Assembly: GCA_029212615.1 (NCBI GenBank)
Contig: JARGPJ010000004.1
Coordinates: 186,001 to 250,000 of the forward strand
DNA length: 64,000 nucleotides
Source: Verrucomicrobiales bacterium
Lineage (GTDB): Bacteria > Verrucomicrobiota > Verrucomicrobiia > Verrucomicrobiales > DEV007
Direction of reading: 5' to 3'
The translations under genes were made by a program, and so were the position numbers. The first letter of the stretch is position 1. Each line of letters opens with the position of its first letter. Positions 45,116 through 52,400 of the stretch are shown piece by piece. Below the pieces are notes generated by a model, which saw nothing but the letters and a program-made list of their open reading frames with translations, made no database searches and had not been told where the DNA came from.

Positions 45116-46483
45116 TTAAGTCTTTTTTTCTGCAAAGGTTCCGTCGTCTTTTCCTGTGAAAAAGTGACGTCCATAAATAAGAATGCAAAGCACTACGCCA
45201 ACGCCAAATCCCCAGGCGGCCCCTTTGGCGACGAGTGCGGCGGCGACCAGGCCGGCGATTCCCAGATCTTGTTTGCTTCGTGATTCCAGGATTCCTATCC
45301 GCACACTAACATAGCCCTGGATTAATAGGGTCAAGGCAAGGGCGATGCCGAGGATCGGCTCTAACATTGAGACGATCGGTAAAAGGAAAAGTCCCGTATT
45401 GGTTCCCCATCTGAAGGATCCGGAACCACCGAAGATTGTCTCCATTGCTTTGCGGCCTTCTTTGTAGCGTTCGATAACCACCACTTGCATGGCCGCCCAT
45501 AAGGGGCCGCACATGGTGACATCCGGCCCGAGGATGCTCATGATCGCATTTCTACCCCCGAAAATCATGTGAGAACGGTTCGGGTTATAATCAATCACCT
45601 CATCGGGACGTAAGTGATCTGCTTCTTCGACAATGGATTTACTTTGGAGGACATCGCCGAAGAGGACAATGTAGGTCGCCAGGACGGTGGGAAACGCAGA
45701 CAGGAAATTACTAAGCGGGGGGAATCCAACTCCGAAAATGGTGTATCCACTCCACAGACCCTGAAAGTCCGGCTTGCTGAATCCCCATTCAATTTTTGGA
45801 GGGAGGACTTCCCCGGCCAGAGGCGCAATAATGAGCGCGAGGATAAAGATCGGAATAATGCCGAGGTTCGCGATAAAACGAAGAACGGGGTGTTTCGTTT
45901 TGAATGTTGAGAAATGTTCGGAGAAGATCACGTAGAACGCTGCGCCGACACAAATCGAAATCGTCCAGGGATACTGATCAAATCGCCCCCCATCTTTGAA
46001 AACCACGTAGACCGCGGCGAAACCTGCCCCCATCACGATACCTGATTTGATGGCGGGAGGAATCAACGAGACGACCCGTTTTGCAAGGCCGGTCGCCCCC
46101 AGGGTGATAGAGAACAGGCCCAGGGTCATTTGAAAGGCGACGAGGGCATGAACCCGTTCCGGTCCTTCTGCAAAATGAGAACAATAGGCGATGATGAGTG
46201 GTATCGCAGGGGTAATCCACCCTGGAATCACGGGATCCCCTAAGAGGTGGTGGGTTAGATAGAAAAGCCCGTTCAGAACAACTACCGCCAGGGCAACATC
46301 AAACGGCATCCCCAACAGTTCCGTCATTAGGGGGATTGCCGCCAGATCCACGGCACACATCATTAATCCCTGCACATAGTCCGGCCATTCGAACCGGTAG
46401 TGTATAAAAGGCAGGCGGATCTTGAATAGACCCACTCCCAGGAAAGGAGTTTCTTCACCGTCGTCTCTGCGTTTCAGCATCAT
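45116..46483 (-). CDS. Multi-pass permease, NCS2/SLC26-like fold
   Basis: 455 residues, about twelve to fourteen TM segments. The pattern suggests the 7+7 inverted-repeat uptake carriers: IPGWITPAIPLIIAYCSHF in the first repeat, LIPPAIKSGIVMGAGFAAVYVVFK around the centre, and TVLATYIVLFGDVLQSKSIVEEADHL in the second. I cannot name a substrate class from sequence. By context, between the alcohol and semialdehyde dehydrogenase genes, it may import the C4 hydroxyacid. The three genes lie on the same strand with gaps under 35 bp. Confidence 0.7.
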   Translation of the reverse strand: MMLKRRDDGEETPFLGVGLFKIRLPFIHYRFEWPDYVQGLMMCAVDLAAIPLMTELLGMPFDVALAVVVLNGLFYLTHHLLGDPVIPGWITPAIPLIIAYCSHFAEGPERVHALVAFQMTLGLFSITLGATGLAKRVVSLIPPAIKSGIVMGAGFAAVYVVFKDGGRFDQYPWTISICVGAAFYVIFSEHFSTFKTKHPVLRFIANLGIIPIFILALIIAPLAGEVLPPKIEWGFSKPDFQGLWSGYTIFGVGFPPLSNFLSAFPTVLATYIVLFGDVLQSKSIVEEADHLRPDEVIDYNPNRSHMIFGGRNAIMSILGPDVTMCGPLWAAMQVVVIERYKEGRKAMETIFGGSGSFRWGTNTGLFLLPIVSMLEPILGIALALTLLIQGYVSVRIGILESRSKQDLGIAGLVAAALVAKGAAWGFGVGVVLCILIYGRHFFTGKDDGTFAEKKT

Positions 46484-46498
46484 TTGGTTTTCTGATGA

Positions 46499-47647
46499 TT
46501 AAAATGCAGAGCGATAGATTGCTTCGATTTCATCACGGGAAAACACCCGTGGATTGTTCTTCAGCAGTCGTTCGATTTTGATGGCGTCATCAGCCATTTC
46601 CGCGAGCGCTGATTCGGGAATGCCAAAGCTCTTCAATCCTGATGGAATGTTCACTTCTTTACAGAGGCGGTGCATCGCAGCTACTGCCAGATCGGCCGTT
46701 TCATGATCCGACAACCCCTTCACGTTTTCATGCATCGCGATCGCAATGTCGCGGAAACGCTCAAGGCAACAGAGTTTGTTCCACTCCATGACAAAAGGCA
46801 AGAGGAGGGCATTGCTTACGCCGTGGGCAATATTGTATCTCCCTCCGAGTGGATAGGCGAGAGCATGAACGGCCCCGACTCCTGCATTTCCAAATGCCAT
46901 GCCGGCGAGGAGGCTGGCGGTGACCATTTGTTCTCTGGCTTCCAGATCGTTCGGGTTTCCAAATGCTTTCGGCAAATACTTCGTAATCATTTTCATCGCC
47001 TGGAGGGCGAGGGCATCGGTAACCGGTGAAGCATTTACAGAGAGGTAGGCCTCAATTGCGTGAACCAGGGCATCCACTCCACTGGCGGCGGTGACGGAGG
47101 GAGGCATCGTTACGGTCATTTCCGGCGCGAGGATCGCAACATCCGGCAGCATGAAATCGCTGACAATGCCTCGTTTTAATTGAGATTTTTTGTCAGACAG
47201 CACGGCAATATTGGTAACTTCCGAGCCGGTCCCCGCTGTCGTGGGGATGGCAATAAGCGGGAATCCTTTATCTTTCACCGAATCGGCTTCGAACAAGTCC
47301 GATAGTTCGCTATCTAATCCCGCATAGACTGAAACCACTTTCGCGGTATCAACCACGCTGCCGCCTCCGACGGCGATGAGGCCATCATGGTTTCCCGCCA
47401 GAAAGGCCGCTTTGCACGCCTCGACAACGTCGGTTTCGGGTTCCGGGAGGACGCCGGTAAACACTTCCGTTTCAACATCCGGAATGTTGGCACGAACCTG
47501 CGCGACCACTCCGATTTCGTTCAAAATGCGATCGCTGACAATGAGGGGACGTTTCACTCCAAGCTTTGATAATTCTTCGTTCAAGCTCTTGATCGCTCCT
47601 TGTCCTGTGATCAGACGATTGGCGATGCGGAATACCGATATACTCAT
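46499..47647 (-). CDS. Iron-containing alcohol dehydrogenase (4-hydroxybutyrate dehydrogenase-like)
   Basis: 382 residues, group III Fe-ADH. Nucleotide motif GLIAVGGGSVVDTAKVV, PTTAGTGSEVTNIAVLSD, and the metal ligands in VDALVHAIEAY and HALAYPLGGRYNIAHGVSNALLLP are present. Next to succinate-semialdehyde dehydrogenase and a permease, it most likely oxidises 4-hydroxybutyrate to succinate semialdehyde. 1,3-propanediol- or lactaldehyde-type activity cannot be excluded. It is the first gene of the operon. Confidence 0.88.
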   Translation of the reverse strand: MSISVFRIANRLITGQGAIKSLNEELSKLGVKRPLIVSDRILNEIGVVAQVRANIPDVETEVFTGVLPEPETDVVEACKAAFLAGNHDGLIAVGGGSVVDTAKVVSVYAGLDSELSDLFEADSVKDKGFPLIAIPTTAGTGSEVTNIAVLSDKKSQLKRGIVSDFMLPDVAILAPEMTVTMPPSVTAASGVDALVHAIEAYLSVNASPVTDALALQAMKMITKYLPKAFGNPNDLEAREQMVTASLLAGMAFGNAGVGAVHALAYPLGGRYNIAHGVSNALLLPFVMEWNKLCCLERFRDIAIAMHENVKGLSDHETADLAVAAMHRLCKEVNIPSGLKSFGIPESALAEMADDAIKIERLLKNNPRVFSRDEIEAIYRSAF

Positions 47648-48044
47648 AGCTAAGGGGGCTTTACTAAGGGGGGGGCTTTAAAAACAGGACGAGGAGTATT
47701 GGGCATACGTTTCCGAGTCGACGAAAATCTCAGTTTTTTCACCTCTTTCAGAGTTTTTAGCCAGAGGGTGTGAGGTATCGTCTGGAAACAAATGAAAACC
47801 AGGGGTTTCGTGGAGGCGTTAACATCAAGGGGGGCTTTGCTCAAGCGTGGTTCCTTACCGATCTGCGCAGTTTAGCGAGTGTCGCGTTGAGGGCGAGCCT
47901 CAATGTCTCATTCTACATGCCGGGGCCTGTTTTGGGTTTTCATGTTGATACGCCGAAAGGGAGCGGATAGCTGATGTTAATGTGTCTGATGGAGCTTATT
48001 TTCAACGATTTGATGCTCTGGCAGGTTCGCCGGGAGACCTGCTA
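47648..48044. other. 397-bp intergenic region with G-tracts
   Basis: No gene is supported. Three similar motifs AAGGGGG(n)CTTT occur (see the repeat entry). The promoter of the alcohol dehydrogenase operon must lie here, but no convincing -35/-10 pair was found. Short reading frames have no recognisable protein signature. Confidence 0.5.
47652..47839. repeat. Three AAGGGGGCTTT-type motifs with an 8-G homopolymer
   Basis: Copies at 47652-47663, 47666-47680 (eight consecutive G) and 47827-47839. The first two lie within 35 bp of the ADH start codon, in its leader. Confidence 0.6.
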
Positions 48045-48926
48045 TCAGGAAAAAATATCGTTCAACAGAGCCGCAAGCCGGAGCCCGCCTTTCTGAAGTC
48101 GGTCCCGAATGATCGGCAGGGTCTTGGAGCGGTAGTCGTAGCTGAGTGTTGGCGGCTCGACAACATTCAGGTAGTAGCTGCTTCTCTGCGGACCGAAATC
48201 GTAGATCTGAGCGCGAACTTCTTTCGCTTCTTTTGCCCAGTCCAAATAGGAACCGGCGGCGGCTAAATCTTTATCCTCATCGCTCAGGCGATTGAGGAAG
48301 GTCGCGAATTCCGTGTAACTGAGGTTGAGCGACTCGATGAGGTCTTCATCCCAGACCCGATGCAGCGTTTCCTCCTCTCCGAACCATTCGACCCGGATGC
48401 GGTTACCGCCCTGATCTTCGCGTCGTCCCACATGGAGAGGCTGATGGAGGTCTCCGATGAAATGAACATAGAAGGCGAGCACTTCGCGCCGGGTAACTTC
48501 TTTTTCATTGCCGGCCTTGAGACTTGAGCTGGATCGCTTCGCGACACCGGAGAGGGTGAAGGTGTCGGATTCGGTATCGCGAAGAAACGCCTCGAGGCGG
48601 TTGAGGATGACGAGGATGTCCCCTTCCTCTTCCGGAACGCGTTCGTAGTCGTCCCAACTCTCTTCGTCGTTGATTGAGATGTAATGCCAGGGCTTGGCAA
48701 AGTCCCAGGTTCCGTCTGAGCGGATTTCATCCGCCCAGGTCGAAATCTCCGCAAGGGTTTCGTCCCCGAGGATTTCACGAATCGCCGCAAGCGCTTTCGG
48801 GGTGAGATTTCGCTCCGCGATTTCCGCGGTAACGCGGTGGCCGTCCTGTCCCCAGCCATAGGCGGTTTGATATCCGCAGAAAAAAGTCAGACCGGCGAGA
48901 AGAAGGGGGAACAGGTATCGTTTCAT
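48045..48926 (-). CDS. Exported S1/P1-type nuclease
   Basis: 293 residues, signal peptide ending before WGQDGHRV. The mature N-terminal Trp is a zinc ligand in this family. Other ligands are visible: STWADEIRSD, WHYISIND, FIGDLHQPLHVGRREDQGGNRIRVEW and LHRVWDEDLI. The enzyme cleaves single-stranded nucleic acid or acts as 3'-nucleotidase in the periplasm, releasing phosphate and nucleosides. Function as a nutrient scavenger is inferred. Confidence 0.92.
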   Translation of the reverse strand: MKRYLFPLLLAGLTFFCGYQTAYGWGQDGHRVTAEIAERNLTPKALAAIREILGDETLAEISTWADEIRSDGTWDFAKPWHYISINDEESWDDYERVPEEEGDILVILNRLEAFLRDTESDTFTLSGVAKRSSSSLKAGNEKEVTRREVLAFYVHFIGDLHQPLHVGRREDQGGNRIRVEWFGEEETLHRVWDEDLIESLNLSYTEFATFLNRLSDEDKDLAAAGSYLDWAKEAKEVRAQIYDFGPQRSSYYLNVVEPPTLSYDYRSKTLPIIRDRLQKGGLRLAALLNDIFS

Positions 48927-49138
48927 CAGTCCGTGGTCAGGCAGCCTATGAGGTGATACCGGACAGAAGAGGGTGAGGCAAGCAGAAGTGATGCCTCTTT
49001 GTCGTGAGTGGATGAGCCGGTGTCGAGGGATGAAATGAGTTTGGTCAGGGATTCAGAAGGTGCGATTCGTGGATCAAGATGATTGACATGAATGGGTGTC
49101 ACCGGAAACGTGTCGCCCAATAGTTGAACTGAACGAGT

Positions 49139-49618
49139 ATGGCATCACAACCGATAGTGGACCCCGCAACAATCATCACCGAAGACGTCGCCGTGACGAA
49201 GGATGAAATCCTCGCCCTGAATGCGCAGCGCGATGAATTTGAACAGGTTGACCGGCTCGTTTCAATCGATCTGGAAGAAGGCCTGGCTGTCGGAATTAAG
49301 TCCCAAAAGGCCGACGAATTCTGGACACGCGGGCATATTCCGGGCCGTCCGATTATGCCGGGTGTCCTCATGATTGAAATGGCAGCCCAGATCAGTTCGG
49401 TGATCTATCACCTCAAGTTCGAGACCGGTGGGAAGAAGTTTTTTGGCTTCGGCGGAGTTAACAACGTCAAGTTTCGCGGTAGCGTTGAGCCGGGTGACGA
49501 TCTCATCATGGTCGTGAAAGCAAAGAAACTGAGATCAAGAATGGCGATCTTCGAAGCTCAGGGTTTCGTCAACGGGACGATGGTCTTCGAAGGCGAGGTC
49601 ACAGGGATTGTCATTTAG
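49139..49618 (+). CDS. FabZ-like hotdog dehydratase
   Basis: 159 residues. The motif TRGHIPGRPIMPGVLMIEMAAQISS contains the catalytic H66 and E80 expected of 3-hydroxyacyl-ACP dehydratases, and FFGFGGVNNVKFRGSVEPGDDLIMVVKAKKLRSRMAIFEAQGFVNG follows the hotdog strand order. The N-terminal extension (about 30 residues) is longer than in FabZ. It stands alone without fab genes, so a role in a special lipid or polyketide-like product is possible. Confidence 0.85.
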   Translation: MASQPIVDPATIITEDVAVTKDEILALNAQRDEFEQVDRLVSIDLEEGLAVGIKSQKADEFWTRGHIPGRPIMPGVLMIEMAAQISSVIYHLKFETGGKKFFGFGGVNNVKFRGSVEPGDDLIMVVKAKKLRSRMAIFEAQGFVNGTMVFEGEVTGIVI

Positions 49619-50002
49619 ATCCGTGCAATCCGGCTCGTAGAAACGATGGGCTGTGATTCTCTCAGATAAGATTGTCTGGTTCTCGATAATCTGAGCGTGA
49701 TGCGGGGAAGAATGGCGCTCGGTTGCTGAGCCGGTCTCTCTCACAGCTTTCTTCGACCGGAAATTTCGTCGGGGAACTTATTCTCTCATTCCTGCGGGGA
49801 ATGAGAAGGCAGGCGGCATCTTCATGGGGGCCGCGGGATGGGGCTTCCGTCCCCCTCAATTGATAGTGTCAGTGTCGCTTGACTGAGGAAGTCTCGCCAC
49901 CCTTGAGAAAAAATGAGAGAATGGAGTGAACTTTTTCGCTCCTTTTTCGCACGTAGTGAATAGAGCCTTCGTGTTCTTTTTCACCTGCTGAATTTCTACC
50001 CA
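49619..50002. other. 384-bp intergenic region rich in hairpins
   Basis: No gene is seen. Three inverted repeats occur: CTCAGAT/ATCTGAG (49661-49667 with 49689-49695), CCGGTC/GACCGG (49731-49736 with 49755-49760) and a 9-bp stem with a 5-nt loop (49784-49806). None has a T-run. It is the leader or promoter of the second sigma module. Confidence 0.5.
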
Positions 50003-50500
50003 TTGGAAGCCATCGAACAACGTCCTGATCTTGAGCGCCTTTTTAAGGAGTCGGCTGAGGATTTGGCTCGCTATTTCTCCCGTCGTCACGATTCAGGGGA
50101 GAAAGCACAGGATCTTGTTCAGGAGACTTTTCTGAAGATGGCCCGCCGTCTGGAGACGGGGAATGCTCCCGTTCATCTTCGTGCGTACTTATTCGGAATC
50201 GCGCGGCATGTCAGTCATGCGGCATGGAAGAGGACGATTTATGAGCGGAAAGTGCGGATCGATTATCCAGACGATTTGACGGCGGCTGCGGAACCTGATG
50301 AGCGGGTCCGGGCAGCCACTGAAGTAATCGAGGGGCTGCCGGAATTGCAGCGGGAGATTCTGGATCTCCGATTTTCGCAGGGATTCTCCTACGCGGAAAT
50401 GGCCGAAGCGCTCGAAATACCCATTGGAACGGTGCGGTCCCGTTTGCACAATGCGATTGCCCTCGTGCGGGATCACCTTCGCGAAAACAACCCTGAATAG
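50003..50500 (+). CDS. ECF sigma factor
   Basis: 165 residues. The first start codon after the last in-frame stop (49961) is a TTG at 50003. Region 2 is GEKAQDLVQETFLKMARRL and LRAYLFGIARHVSHAAWKR. Region 4 is LPELQREILDLRFSQGFSYAEMAEALEIPIGTVRSRLHNAIALVRDHL. It is a sigma-24-like factor, less like the PVC type than the one at 23065. It probably drives the operon that follows. Confidence 0.88.
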   Translation: MEAIEQRPDLERLFKESAEDLARYFSRRHDSGEKAQDLVQETFLKMARRLETGNAPVHLRAYLFGIARHVSHAAWKRTIYERKVRIDYPDDLTAAAEPDERVRAATEVIEGLPELQREILDLRFSQGFSYAEMAEALEIPIGTVRSRLHNAIALVRDHLRENNPE

Positions 50501-50503
50501 AGA

Positions 50504-50953
50504 ATGAAGCCGGAATCACTTGATGCCCTTATGATCGACCACGCCCTTGGCGAACTGCCGCGGGAAGTGGCAGAACTCCTGGATGCATATTTATTGGAAA
50601 ATCCGGAGGAGTCTTCGAGGGCGAGTCTGTTACGCGAGGCAATCGGGGCAACGGATTCGGTGGTTCAACGCCGACCTGATCTTTTTCGCGAGACCGGTGA
50701 GAGCCGGATAGAGAAGGGCTTCATGCTTTCCCTGTTCAGCCGAATGCAAACCGTGGCGGTTGCTGCCTTTATTTGCCTGGCCGGGGTGGCAGGTTTTTTT
50801 CTGAAATCAGAAATGGCGAAGCAGCAGGGGGAAATTCAGAGCCCCGCCCTGTTGGCGACGACTCGCGAAAGTCCATGGGCCAGGTATCACATTGAGGACA
50901 GCGTCGGCGAACCGGAGCGGATATTCCCGGTACGTGTGGAGTCGCAACATTGA
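50504..50953 (+). CDS. Probable anti-sigma factor, membrane protein
   Basis: 149 residues, starting 3 bases after the sigma stop. The first 75 residues are acidic and helical (LDALMIDHALGELPREVAELLDAYLLENPEESSRASLLREAI), a zinc-less anti-sigma-like arrangement. One TM segment follows (TVAVAAFICLAGVAGFFLKSE, about 82-102), with a short periplasmic tail. By position and topology it probably holds the preceding sigma factor. No known family was recognised with certainty. It lacks the FecR and LamG domains seen in the first module. Confidence 0.7.
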   Translation: MKPESLDALMIDHALGELPREVAELLDAYLLENPEESSRASLLREAIGATDSVVQRRPDLFRETGESRIEKGFMLSLFSRMQTVAVAAFICLAGVAGFFLKSEMAKQQGEIQSPALLATTRESPWARYHIEDSVGEPERIFPVRVESQH

Positions 50954-50963
50954 TATTAAAAAA

Positions 50964-52400
50964 GTGAAAGAATACCTTCCAGCCCTGCTCTTCCTTCTGT
51001 CGGTCTCTCTGACCGGGTGTGTTCCTGTAGAGCGTTTCTGGTGGTCTCCGGATGGTGAAAAGGCGGTGGTTACCTTCGAGGGTCGGGTTCATCTCGTATG
51101 TGAGAGCCGTCGGTCAGGTGAGGTAATAGCGATCGACGATTCGGCGGCAGGTTCGGCGGCAGGTTCGGCGGTTTGGGACGGAGTTGATTGGTTCGCCGAC
51201 AGTAGCGGGTTTGTCGCTCATCGGGCGTTCCCGGTTGAGCAATGGACTGATTTTGTTTCTCTGATCCCTGCTGAAGAAGCGCAACAGATTGAACGCATTT
51301 CAGAGTCCATGCCCGATTTCCTTCGTTCCACTGTTGTCCTTGGTGGGGATGCTGAGAAGCTAAGCGTGTTGTTGGATCGTGCTATCGGAGCTCCTTCAGA
51401 TTCCGTTCGTAATGCTCTTTTACTTGCGCAGGAACGGCATCCGGATGCGGTGATAGAATCTCTCTCGGGTGCTCCCCGCGCCCGGAAGAATCTCGGCGCC
51501 TACGTGGAAGAGATTCAGGGGTATATGGTTCACGAGATCGTTTCGGTGGCGCTGGATTCTGATGCGGGCATGTCGGGTTTCTCGGTATTGCATCGTTCGG
51601 TCGAGACGTTGGCATCCCCTCAGATAGCGCCGGAATTTCCACTGGTTGCCTTCGCGCGGATATCCTCCGGATCGAAGGCTCTTGTATCGGTGGAGGTAGT
51701 TTCCCTCGATGGTGGTCCGACTACTGTTTGTGCGAGACGGGTTCACCCTGCCTTCAGCTGGTCGATAGACGGTCGCTCCCTGACGACAATGGTGCCGACA
51801 GCGGGTGAAGGAATTCTCACTCAGATCAAATCGATCCGGTTACTCGATGAAGAGGGTACCTGGCTCCCCGATGATCAGCGTGTTACGTCGAATCTCGTCG
51901 CGAGTGCGATGCCGTTCAAGCCACGGGTCGAGACCTTGCCCGATGGTGATTTGCTCTTGGCAAGTCGCAGCGGAGACTTCCCGGTCGTAAACGAGGGCGC
52001 TTCTTTCGAGGCCCATTTGTATCGATTTTCTGTCGAAGACTGCACCCTGGAGCGTATTGCAACTGCTCCTCATGCCCTGCCGATGGATTTGGGTTATTTC
52101 GTGGCTTCGCCTGATGGTAAACGGGTTGCCGTTGTTGAGAGCGAAACCGACGCGGTTGCTGTTGTTGAGCTTTCCACCGGGGAAACGGAGATTATATCGC
52201 CATCTCACAGGGGGTGGAAGTGCAGGACTCTTCCTCATTGGAGAAGTGCCGACGAAGTCTCTTTCGCCGCCTTGAGTGAATCGACTAACCGTATCGAATG
52301 GAGAATGTGGAAGAAGGGCGGAGAGACCCGTAATTTAAGTGAAGGCTGGCCGGCGGGCAGCACAGACGGATGGCTGAAACTGTCGGAGGAGAAGGAATGA
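50964..52400 (+). CDS. Propeller-like lipoprotein of the second sigma module
   Basis: 478 residues from GTG 50964; a longer frame from 50892 would overlap the previous gene. A lipobox LTGC follows a hydrophobic stretch (YLPALLFLLSVSLTGC), so the protein is a lipoprotein. Repeats such as WWSPDGEKAVVTFEG, FSWSIDGRSLTTMV and VASPDGKRVAVVESETDAVAVVEL suggest a WD40/PD40-like propeller. Its function is unknown; it may take the place of the FecR-LamG sensor. A short in-frame tandem repeat gives GSAAGSAAGSA near residue 60. Confidence 0.65.
   Translation: MKEYLPALLFLLSVSLTGCVPVERFWWSPDGEKAVVTFEGRVHLVCESRRSGEVIAIDDSAAGSAAGSAVWDGVDWFADSSGFVAHRAFPVEQWTDFVSLIPAEEAQQIERISESMPDFLRSTVVLGGDAEKLSVLLDRAIGAPSDSVRNALLLAQERHPDAVIESLSGAPRARKNLGAYVEEIQGYMVHEIVSVALDSDAGMSGFSVLHRSVETLASPQIAPEFPLVAFARISSGSKALVSVEVVSLDGGPTTVCARRVHPAFSWSIDGRSLTTMVPTAGEGILTQIKSIRLLDEEGTWLPDDQRVTSNLVASAMPFKPRVETLPDGDLLLASRSGDFPVVNEGASFEAHLYRFSVEDCTLERIATAPHALPMDLGYFVASPDGKRVAVVESETDAVAVVELSTGETEIISPSHRGWKCRTLPHWRSADEVSFAALSESTNRIEWRMWKKGGETRNLSEGWPAGSTDGWLKLSEEKE
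51139..51174 (+). repeat. 12-bp tandem repeat, three copies
   Basis: Three consecutive units of about ATTCGGCGGCAG / GTTCGGCGGCAG / GTTCGGCGGTTT, in frame with the lipoprotein gene. Confidence 0.85.

Noticed and set aside
47770..47970. Plus-strand frame of 66 codons in the gap upstream of the alcohol dehydrogenase operon
   Set aside because: No family motif, no ribosome binding site, and it ends among stops; probably noncoding.
50892..50963. Longer N-terminus for the lipoprotein gene
   Set aside because: It would overlap the anti-sigma-like gene by 62 bp and put a charged segment before the signal peptide; the GTG at 50964 fits better.
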